Part shown: positions 36,051 through 43,185 of the stretch, one piece after another
Numbering within the stretch: the first letter of the stretch is position 1
Layout: each line of letters begins with the position of its first letter
Assembly: GCA_963803775.1 (NCBI GenBank)
Contig: CAWDNS010000005.1
Coordinates: 212,234-276,233, forward strand
Length of the DNA stretch: 64,000 bases
Direction: 5' to 3'
Source: JABCZH01 sp963803775
Lineage (GTDB): Bacteria; Acidobacteriota; Terriglobia; Terriglobales; Acidobacteriaceae
Notes under the pieces: model-generated
What the model saw: only the letters and a program-made list of their open reading frames with translations
What the model was told of the DNA's origin: nothing
Database searches by the model: none
Position numbers and translations under genes: made by a program

Positions 36051-37082
36051 CTAACGGCCCTTGTAATCCAATGACATGTGCAATGCATCCCGCACTTCCG
36101 CCATGGTGGCCGAAGCTACCTTGCCAGCCTTGGCGGATCCTGCCTCAAGAATATCCCACGCCAGCCGTGGATTGTCTTCGTATTTCTTGCGGCGCTCCTG
36201 CATGGGGACAAGAATGTTCACTAAGGCGTCCGCCGCCCAGCCTTTGCACTCAATGCATCCGATGCCCGCAGAACGGCAGCCGGCGTTCACTATAGCCATG
36301 GTAGCCGGGTCGCTGAAGATCTTGTGCAGGTCGCCTACAGGGCAAACGTCGGGGTTACCAGGGTCGGTCCGGCGAATGCGGGCCGGATCGGTCACCATGG
36401 TCTTCAGCTTCTGCCTAACCACCGGCTCGGGATCGGTGAGCATAATCGTGTTGCCGTAAGACTTTGACATCTTGCGGCCATCGGTCCCCGGCAGCTTAGG
36501 GGTGCGCGTGAGTAGCGGCTGAGGTTCGGGAAAAACAGCCTTATCGTTTACGTTATAGAACTGATTGAAGCGCCGCGCGATCTCTCGGGTTAGTTCAACG
36601 TGCGGCACCTGATCTTCGCCGACCGGCACGAAGTCGCCTTTGTAAATGAGAATGTCGGCGGCCTGGAGCACCGGATAGCCGAGAAATCCATACGTGCTCA
36701 AGTCTTTTTCGGCGATATTCTCCCGCTGTTCTTTGTAGGTGGGCACACGCTCTAACCAGCCAAGAGGCGTGATCATCGAGAACAGCAGGTGCAGTTCGGC
36801 GTGCTGGGGCACGTGGGATTGAATGAACATGGTGCAGCGTTCGGGATCAAGTCCTGCAGCCAGCCAGTCCAGCAAAACTTCGATTGAGTTTTCTTTGACG
36901 TGCGAGGTGTCAGCGTAATCTGTGGTTAGCGCATGCCAATCGGCCACGAAGAAGAAACATTCGTACTGGTCCTGCATGCCGACCCAGTTCTGAAGTGCGC
37001 CGACGTAGTTGCCCAGGTGCAACTTGCCGGTGGAGCGCATGCCGCTGAGGACACGTTTGCGATTTTGAAGTGAGGTGGGCAT
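36051..37082 (-). CDS. trpS: Tryptophan--tRNA ligase
   Basis: A 343-residue class Ic aminoacyl-tRNA synthetase. It has the HIGH-like motif in GKLHLGNYVGAL (about 19-30), the KMSKS loop in GRKMSKSYGN (about 203-208) and the ELTREIARRFN segment. A Cys-rich patch (CRSAGIGCIECKG, around 275) is present. Its start overlaps the last base of the site-2 protease gene. Confidence 0.96.
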   Translation of the reverse strand: MPTSLQNRKRVLSGMRSTGKLHLGNYVGALQNWVGMQDQYECFFFVADWHALTTDYADTSHVKENSIEVLLDWLAAGLDPERCTMFIQSHVPQHAELHLLFSMITPLGWLERVPTYKEQRENIAEKDLSTYGFLGYPVLQAADILIYKGDFVPVGEDQVPHVELTREIARRFNQFYNVNDKAVFPEPQPLLTRTPKLPGTDGRKMSKSYGNTIMLTDPEPVVRQKLKTMVTDPARIRRTDPGNPDVCPVGDLHKIFSDPATMAIVNAGCRSAGIGCIECKGWAADALVNILVPMQERRKKYEDNPRLAWDILEAGSAKAGKVASATMAEVRDALHMSLDYKGR

Positions 37083-37759
37083 CAGATGTTCATCAAGATG
37101 GAAGTGTAGACGCGGATCACCGGGCGGATCAGCCCCATCAGCAAATTGCCCCCGAAAAATACCAGCGCCATCAAGCCGAAGATTCCAACCATGTCGTACG
37201 CCTGCCGTACTCGCTCGGAAAGGAAATGACGCAGGACGTGGCTACCATCGAGGGGCGGGACCGGAATCAGATTGAACACGGCGAGCAAAACATTGATCAC
37301 TAGAAAATTGTAAAGAAGCAGGGCCACGGGTACGAACGCAGAGTTACTGACGACAAAGCCACCAAGCGCGCCTTGAACGATCATTCGGCCTTCTGGCACA
37401 ACCAGAGAAATCAGTGCCAACAGAATTGTGGCCGCAGTTGCAACCATGAAGTTGCTCACTGGGCCGGCGACCGCCGTCAGAATGTCATCGAGAACCGGGT
37501 TCTTAAAGTTACGCGGGTCGACGGGCGTAGGCTTGGCCCATCCGATCATCGGAAAGTGAGTCAACATGGCGATCAATGGCAGCAGTACCGTTCCCACCGG
37601 GTCTATGTGCTTGATGGGGTTGAGCGTAACTCGTCCTAACATGCGTGCGGTGGGGTCGCCGCGGCGGTTGGCCATCCAGGCGTGCGCCGATTCGTGAATG
37701 CTGATCGCGAACAGAAATGCGATCAACTGGAACAGGATGTCAACGTGTTGCAGGGTCAT
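37082..37759 (-). CDS. Site-2 protease family (M50) membrane metalloprotease
   Basis: A 225-residue integral membrane protein with HExxH (H22, E23, H26 in SIHESAHAW) in the first helix, and the NLIPVPPLDG motif holding the third zinc ligand (about 165-174). About six membrane segments fit the minimal, PDZ-less group of site-2 proteases. It heads a run with trpS, scpA, scpB and rluB. The substrate is unknown; such short forms are usually housekeeping rather than RseP-like. Confidence 0.92.
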   Translation of the reverse strand: MTLQHVDILFQLIAFLFAISIHESAHAWMANRRGDPTARMLGRVTLNPIKHIDPVGTVLLPLIAMLTHFPMIGWAKPTPVDPRNFKNPVLDDILTAVAGPVSNFMVATAATILLALISLVVPEGRMIVQGALGGFVVSNSAFVPVALLLYNFLVINVLLAVFNLIPVPPLDGSHVLRHFLSERVRQAYDMVGIFGLMALVFFGGNLLMGLIRPVIRVYTSILMNI

Positions 37760-37874
37760 GCGGGGCTGGAGTTGATACTAACATGGGGCTGGAAACCGAA
37801 TGTTTCAGGTGGTTCCGGAAGCAGCCTTATGCTACGCTGTCCGTGGTTTCGCATCTGTCCGCTAGGAGAAGTTT

Positions 37875-38549
37875 GTGCATTTCCCAGCCCATCCGTGGTG
37901 GTTTTGGCTGATCCTGGTGGCGCCATATCTCGTCTGGTTGAGCGTTTGGGTAGCAGCGAACCGTTTCACTATTTCTTTGAAGCCGCTGACGCCCTGGCTT
38001 CTCGCGGGTTACGGCGTGTTTGCAGTGCCGTACTTCCTGCTCGATCCCGTAAGTGGTGGACATAAGGTTTTGCGGCTTGTGACTGGCGCAGGCTTATGGA
38101 CTTGCTGGTTCCTCTCGATGTGGATTACGGCGCGTTATAACTCTGAGATTCTGCGCGCGCCTGGCGCGAAGTGGTATTTGCGATGGAACGCAGCCGCATT
38201 TTCTATTCCTTCCAATATGCGCATTCTGGTTCGGAACATAGATTCAGTGTCACCTTGGTACATTGAGAAACTTGGACTCCGCAAGCTCGATACGAGTCCT
38301 TCAGGAGAGCCGGGTTCGGCGATCCTCAAATTCAAGGAAGACGGCAAGTCGGTCACACTGACCACGCGCGACGGCATTGGAACCGACGCGACTCCAATAC
38401 TGTTCACCAAGAAAATCAACAAGATCAAGAATGTGCTGGTTGCGCGCGGTGTCGATGTCGGCACGATCGAACGGGATCGGCAAGGTATCAATTATTTCCA
38501 AATCCACGATCCCGAAGGGAATGTGCTTGAAGTCGTCGAGGAGCGGTAG
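37875..38549 (+). CDS. Membrane protein fused to a VOC/glyoxalase-like domain
   Basis: A 224-residue protein. Residues 1-105 hold three membrane helices (WFWLILVAPYLVWLSVWVAA; PWLLAGYGVFAVPYFLL; RLVTGAGLWTCWFLSMWI). Residues 112-224 are a VOC-type domain: NMRILVRNIDSVSPWYIEKLGLRK, a beta-strand-rich middle, and the closing YFQIHDPEGNVLEVVEE. The fusion is unusual, since VOC proteins are normally soluble, and the domain is a single half (one beta-alpha-beta-beta-beta unit pair). The start is a GTG at 37875 with GGAG upstream. Function unknown. Confidence 0.75.
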   Translation: MHFPAHPWWFWLILVAPYLVWLSVWVAANRFTISLKPLTPWLLAGYGVFAVPYFLLDPVSGGHKVLRLVTGAGLWTCWFLSMWITARYNSEILRAPGAKWYLRWNAAAFSIPSNMRILVRNIDSVSPWYIEKLGLRKLDTSPSGEPGSAILKFKEDGKSVTLTTRDGIGTDATPILFTKKINKIKNVLVARGVDVGTIERDRQGINYFQIHDPEGNVLEVVEER

Positions 38550-38567
38550 ACCTTGGTCTAGCGCGTC

Positions 38568-39380
38568 CTATCGTTTCACGAATGCCTTCTGCACCTCTTC
38601 TGGTGCAATCGATTTCACTTTAATGGTCTTTGCCGGGATGCCGCCGACAATGTGGAATGGTTCTACATTTTTCGAGGCTACGCCCATCGAGCCCACCATG
38701 CCGTGCTCGCCCACTTTGACGCCGCTCATCACGGTGGCGTGATAAGTTACGCGGGCTCTGGGACCGATTTCGGTCTTTTCGTTATTCACGATCATGCCGT
38801 CGTTGAGATCGTGAGCGTGAGAGTAAACGTTGGCGTAATCAGAGATGGACGAGCCTTCATGAATGATGATCTCGCCGCGATCATCCAGCAGCACGTATTT
38901 GTGAATGGTGCAGTTATCCTCCACTGTGAGGTTATAACCGTAGGAGACCTCGACTCCGTGGAAAATCTTGACGTTCTTTCCACAATATTTAAAGACGTGG
39001 CGGGCCAGCATAGCTCGCACTTTATGCCCGAGCCAATGGTTTAAACCGGCAGGAGAACGGTCATACATCATCCAAAACCAGATCAGTGGCTTGCGCTCGT
39101 TGTACTTGGTGACGTCGACGTCGCCATAGGACTCAGGCTCCAGCGTGGCATTGCGGGGATCGAAAGAGTGAATCAGTACCTGCTCGGCCAGAGGCGCGCT
39201 CAGGTGCGGGGCGCTGTAGGGACGCGCCAGGTAAAGTTCATGCAACGCGTTCCGGACCACGACGCTGCGATTCTCGGGATCGCGGTTAATAAACTCCTGG
39301 TCCAGCTTGTCGATCCAGGTTAAGAATGCCTTCTCGGCTGCGGGAGTCGGACCGATGGCGCGATATTCGTATCGGGGCAT
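38568..39380 (-). CDS. Left-handed beta-helix (hexapeptide) acyltransferase
   Basis: A 270-residue protein whose second half has hexapeptide-repeat coils (VEDNCTIHKYVLLDDRGEIIIHEGSSISDYANVYSH, and later EIGPRARVTYHATVMSGVKVGEHGMVGSMGVA), ending with VGGIPAKTIK as in maltose/galactoside acetyltransferases. The N-terminal 100 residues are distinctive and not recognised. I chose the ATG at 39380 with AAAGG upstream; the frame is open to 39425. The acyl donor and acceptor are unknown. Confidence 0.82.
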   Translation of the reverse strand: MPRYEYRAIGPTPAAEKAFLTWIDKLDQEFINRDPENRSVVVRNALHELYLARPYSAPHLSAPLAEQVLIHSFDPRNATLEPESYGDVDVTKYNERKPLIWFWMMYDRSPAGLNHWLGHKVRAMLARHVFKYCGKNVKIFHGVEVSYGYNLTVEDNCTIHKYVLLDDRGEIIIHEGSSISDYANVYSHAHDLNDGMIVNNEKTEIGPRARVTYHATVMSGVKVGEHGMVGSMGVASKNVEPFHIVGGIPAKTIKVKSIAPEEVQKAFVKR

Positions 39381-39477
39381 AAGTGCCTTTCGGAGAATTA
39401 ACGAAGATAAAACATAGCACAGCACGTGGCTGCGACGGGGCCGTGGCTGTCATGCTTTATAATTCGCGCCTTATCCT

Positions 39478-40815
39478 GTGACTACTCTTGCCCGCAAGCT
39501 GCGCGCGGTAGATTACTTCGCCCTGGGGTGGGGAGCCATGGTTGGGGTGGGATGGCTGGTCGTGATGGACGACTGGCTACTGCGCGGCGGTACCCTCGGC
39601 GCAATTCTCGGCTTCGCTATTGGCGGGGCGCTGCTGTGGCCCATCGGATTCGTCTATGGGCGGCTGGTGGCGGCGATCCCCGATGCTTCCGCCGAAGTCG
39701 CCTATACCGCCAAAGTGTTTCCGCAATCGATTAGTTTCGCCACCGGCTGGATGATGGTCCTGGCTTACTTCATCGTTTGTCCGTGGGAGGCGGTGGCGAT
39801 CGGCAGGATTGCCAGCTACATTTTTCCCGCGCTCGATTCCATGGAACTCTATCGCATCGCCGGACGTCCGGTCTATCTGCCGCACCTGGTCATCGGACTG
39901 GGTTTGACTGCATTGCTCACAGCGATGAATTACCGCGGCATCCGGCTGAGCGCGACTTTCCAGAACTGGACGACATTTGGGACGCTGACGCTATTTCTGC
40001 TGTTTGTTGCTTGTGGCGTCAGCAAAGGTTCACCCCGCAACTTCCCGCCGTTGTTTACTCACGGTGGATTTGTCTCGGTGTTACTGGTGATGCAGATTGT
40101 TCCCTATTTCATGACTGGGTTCGAAGCGGTGGTAAAGGGAGCGGAGGAAGCGAGGCCGGAGTTCCACTCACGTCAGTTTCTTACCGCGATCTGGATGGCG
40201 ATTGCGGTCGGGATCTTGTTTTATACCATCATTATTGCCTCCGTCGGGTTTGTTGCGCCGTGGCACGAACTCACGGGCGAGAAATTCATGACCGCAATCG
40301 CATTTCAGCATGCCATAGGCTCTCGCTGGATTGTGAGCCTGATTCTGGCAGCAGCGCTACTCTCGCTGCTCAAGGTTTTCAATGGCAATCTCGTGGCGGC
40401 AAGCCGCGTCCTGTTTGCCATGGGACGCCGTCGGCTGGTGGATCCGCGAGTTGGTGAAGTGCATCCGCAGAATCAAACGCCATCGGCGGCTGTGGTTTGC
40501 ATTGGAGTGGCAACCGCGGTGTGCATGTTTCTGGGCGATGCAATTCTCGTCCCGATTACTGAGGTCGGTTCGGTGGCGTCTGCGATAGGCTGGCTGGGGA
40601 CGTGTGCTGCCTATTACTGTATGCGGCCAAAACCGCTGGAGCGGGTGGTCGCCATGACAGGTGTGGTGGTGAGTCTCCTGATGATACTTATGAAGATTGT
40701 GCCTGCCGTCCCTGGACATTTCAGTTCCTACGAATGGCTGGCGTTGGGAATTTGGAGTTTGATGGGATTGATTCTGGCATGGAGAGCACGAGCCTTAAAC
40801 GGAGGACGTACATGA
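39478..40815 (+). CDS. APC-family amino acid permease
   Basis: A 445-residue transporter with about twelve membrane helices. The first helix has DYFALGWGAMVGVGWLVV and the loop AAIPDASAEVAYTAKVFP, both typical of amino acid/polyamine/organocation permeases. Its stop overlaps the ATG of the D-aminoacylase gene by four bases, so the two are translated together. It probably imports a D-amino acid or acyl-amino acid used with the enzyme next to it; the start is a GTG at 39478. Confidence 0.85.
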   Translation: MTTLARKLRAVDYFALGWGAMVGVGWLVVMDDWLLRGGTLGAILGFAIGGALLWPIGFVYGRLVAAIPDASAEVAYTAKVFPQSISFATGWMMVLAYFIVCPWEAVAIGRIASYIFPALDSMELYRIAGRPVYLPHLVIGLGLTALLTAMNYRGIRLSATFQNWTTFGTLTLFLLFVACGVSKGSPRNFPPLFTHGGFVSVLLVMQIVPYFMTGFEAVVKGAEEARPEFHSRQFLTAIWMAIAVGILFYTIIIASVGFVAPWHELTGEKFMTAIAFQHAIGSRWIVSLILAAALLSLLKVFNGNLVAASRVLFAMGRRRLVDPRVGEVHPQNQTPSAAVVCIGVATAVCMFLGDAILVPITEVGSVASAIGWLGTCAAYYCMRPKPLERVVAMTGVVVSLLMILMKIVPAVPGHFSSYEWLALGIWSLMGLILAWRARALNGGRT

Positions 40816-42533
40816 AGAATTTCTTTCGCAGTGGACCGTTGGCCAAGTTGATCGTGGTTCTCGCCCTGCTTTCGGCAGGTGCGGTTGTGCCTGCGCAGAC
40901 GCACTCGCCAAGCTCAGCTTTCGACTTGGTCATCACCAACGGGCACATCATCGATGGCACTGGCTCGCCATGGTATTCCGGCGATATCGGAATTCGCGGC
41001 GGTAAGATCGCAGCCATCGGCAATCTGAGCGATGCAGCCAGGACGCGCACCATCGATGCCCAGGGCAAAGTGGTGGCGCCGGGCTTCATTGACATGCTCG
41101 GGCAATCGGAGTTGACCATCCAGGTTGATCCGCGGCTGCCCTCGAAAATTTACCAGGGCATTACGACTGAGATCACCGGGGAAGGGAACTCAGCGGGCCC
41201 GCTGAACGATGCCATCATCGCGGCCGACCGCGCGACCTACGATTACTATCATCTCAACCCCGATTGGCGAACTTTGGGCGAGTATTTTGCCAAGTTGGAG
41301 AAGCAGGGAATCGGTATCAATCTGGCGAGCTACGTGGGCGCTACTCAGGTACGCCGCATGGTCCTGGGAGACGAGGACAAACAGCCAACGCCCGCCCAAC
41401 TCGATCAGATGAAAGAACTGGTGCGGCAGGCCATGCAGCAGGGAGCGGTCGGGGTCTCAACTGCGCTGGAGTATGCACCCGCACCCTATGCCAAGACCGA
41501 AGAGTTGATCGCGCTGGCGGGCGAAGCCTCAAAGTTCGGTGGCATTTACGCTACCCACATGCGCGATGAAAGCAACTCCGTTCTGGTCGCGATTGATGAA
41601 GCGTTGCGTATCGGCCAGGAAGCGCATATTCCGGTTGAGATTTGGCATCTCAAAGTCGCCGGCAAACAGAACTGGGGACGCATGCCGGAGGTAGTGGCCA
41701 AGATCAATGCGGCGAGAGCCCAGGGAATCGATGTCAGCGCCAATACTTATGCTTACCCCGCATGGTTCAACGATCTTTCTGCGTTTGTTCCGCAGTGGGC
41801 ACACGATGGCGGTGCCGCCAAGTTAGTGGAGCGCCTAAGAGATCCGGCTGCACGGGCGCGTATGCGCAAAGACATGGAGACTCCTACGACGGAGTGGGAC
41901 AACGAATGGCTGGAAATTCCCAGTCCGGAATCGGTTTTAATCGGAGTGGTGCAAAACCCGAAGTTGTTGCCCTTACAAGGAAAGACGCTGGCCGAAATTG
42001 CAAAACTCTGGAACAAAGACCCCATGGATGCGCTATTCGATCTGCTGATTGAAGACAAGGCGTTCACTTATGTCGCGGTGTTCGGAATGTCAGAGCCCGA
42101 TGTCGCTTTGGCCTTGCAGCAGCCGTGGGTGTCGATCGACAACGATTCTTCGGGAACATCGCCAGAGGGCATTTTAGGGCAGGAGCATCCCCATCCGCGA
42201 GCGTACGGGACGTTTCCACGCATTCTGCGAAAATATGTCCGCGAAGACAAGAAGCTTACGTTGGAGGATGCGATTCGCAAGTTTTCGGCTCTTCCAGCCC
42301 AACGCATGCGCTTTACCGACCGCGGAGTTCTGAAGCAGGGCATGTGGGCGGATGTTGTGATCTTCGATCCTGCAACTGTGCACGATCTGGCGACTTTCGC
42401 CGACCCTAACCAGTTGTCGCAAGGTATGGAGTATGTTCTGGTGAATGGAACCGCAGTGATTGATCAGGGGAAGATGACGGGCGCCAAGCCGGGAAAAGTG
42501 CTGCGCGGGCCGGGGTATGTGCCAGCGAGGTGA
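40812..42533 (+). CDS. N-acyl-D-amino acid deacylase-like amidohydrolase (variant)
   Basis: A 573-residue exported protein (signal peptide about 1-29, ending PAQT) of the amidohydrolase superfamily, D-aminoacylase group: DLVITNGHIIDGTGSPW, then THMRDES, IWHLKVAG and SIDNDSSG, which supply two His and the catalytic Asp. The usual HxH after GFID is absent; the sequence there is GFIDMLGQSE (residues 91-100), and the Cys ligand of the family is replaced in the GEGNS segment. A single-metal or altered active site is likely. It starts at the ATG overlapping the permease stop, with GGAGG upstream. A role in acyl-D-amino acid or muropeptide salvage is inferred. Confidence 0.82.
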   Translation: MKNFFRSGPLAKLIVVLALLSAGAVVPAQTHSPSSAFDLVITNGHIIDGTGSPWYSGDIGIRGGKIAAIGNLSDAARTRTIDAQGKVVAPGFIDMLGQSELTIQVDPRLPSKIYQGITTEITGEGNSAGPLNDAIIAADRATYDYYHLNPDWRTLGEYFAKLEKQGIGINLASYVGATQVRRMVLGDEDKQPTPAQLDQMKELVRQAMQQGAVGVSTALEYAPAPYAKTEELIALAGEASKFGGIYATHMRDESNSVLVAIDEALRIGQEAHIPVEIWHLKVAGKQNWGRMPEVVAKINAARAQGIDVSANTYAYPAWFNDLSAFVPQWAHDGGAAKLVERLRDPAARARMRKDMETPTTEWDNEWLEIPSPESVLIGVVQNPKLLPLQGKTLAEIAKLWNKDPMDALFDLLIEDKAFTYVAVFGMSEPDVALALQQPWVSIDNDSSGTSPEGILGQEHPHPRAYGTFPRILRKYVREDKKLTLEDAIRKFSALPAQRMRFTDRGVLKQGMWADVVIFDPATVHDLATFADPNQLSQGMEYVLVNGTAVIDQGKMTGAKPGKVLRGPGYVPAR

Positions 42534-42536
42534 GTA

Positions 42537-42881
42537 TCAGGAAAGCTCCAGAGCTGTCTTGATAGCGGATTCAACGCGAGAGAGAGCGCGGGCTGAGAGT
42601 CGTCCCAATGGCGGATATTTCACAAGAGCCTTCTCCAAGGTCGTTACTTGGTCACATTTGGCCCAGGACCGGCGCGGCAATCCACCCTCACCCGGCTGAA
42701 GCTCCACTCTGAGGGCAAACCTGCGATGTTCGACTGAGGTCAACGGGACAACACATATATCGAGGGCATGGCGATTCAGCGCGTTGCTTGAGATCACCAG
42801 CGCGGGGCGGTCCTTGTCGAGTCGCACGCGACAAATCTCTCCGCGTTGAGGAAACCATCGGGCCAGAGCCAAAGAAGGCAT
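42537..42881 (-). CDS. MazF/PemK-family toxin
   Basis: A 114-residue mRNA endoribonuclease-like toxin of the MazF/PemK fold: PQRGEICRVRLD, RPALVISSNALN, then CVVPLTS and a WAKCDQVTTLEKALV segment. It is four bases downstream of an RHH antitoxin gene, the usual MazEF order. It converges with the D-aminoacylase gene, with only a few bases between the stops. Confidence 0.9.
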   Translation of the reverse strand: MPSLALARWFPQRGEICRVRLDKDRPALVISSNALNRHALDICVVPLTSVEHRRFALRVELQPGEGGLPRRSWAKCDQVTTLEKALVKYPPLGRLSARALSRVESAIKTALELS

Positions 42882-42885
42882 GGTT

Positions 42886-43122
42886 TTAATCTCTTTCCAG
42901 TGAACGTAAGGAAGCCTTCTGGAACGCCCGGCGCTCGGTCCTGCCTTTCTTGTTCCCCGAGTAAAACACGGCCGCTTCCCGTTCCAGGGTCTGCTTGGCT
43001 TCCTGTTCTAGAGCCAGCTTTAAGAGTTCGTTTATACGTTCACTGGTGGAACGGTCGCCGCGGCTCCGTTCCAGGTCCGCGAGAATGGATTCTTCTACCG
43101 TAATCGTCTTAGGTATCCTCAT
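42886..43122 (-). CDS. Ribbon-helix-helix antitoxin
   Basis: A 78-residue protein with an N-terminal ribbon-helix-helix domain (RIPKTITVEESILADLERSRGDRSTSERINELLKLAL pattern) and a basic C-terminal tail that would wrap the toxin. It precedes the MazF-like gene by four bases. A perfect palindrome (43130-43148) ends seven bases before its ATG, a natural place for autoregulation by the toxin-antitoxin complex. No clear ribosome-binding site fits in that gap. Confidence 0.88.
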   Translation of the reverse strand: MRIPKTITVEESILADLERSRGDRSTSERINELLKLALEQEAKQTLEREAAVFYSGNKKGRTERRAFQKASLRSLERD

Positions 43123-43129
43123 ACATTAC

Positions 43130-43148
43130 ATATGATACTACATCATAT
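43130..43148. promoter_or_regulatory. Palindromic operator candidate for the toxin-antitoxin operon
   Basis: ATATGAT-ACTAC-ATCATAT has perfect 7-base arms. It lies directly upstream of the antitoxin start and overlaps TATGAT-like promoter words on the minus strand. Confidence 0.65.
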
Positions 43149-43185
43149 CAAGAATAAGAATTTCATATTCCTAACCTCTGGAGCT

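Noticed and set aside
35198..36295. 365-codon plus-strand frame over scpA
   Set aside because: Antisense to scpA and the end of trpS; His/Gln-rich antisense composition.
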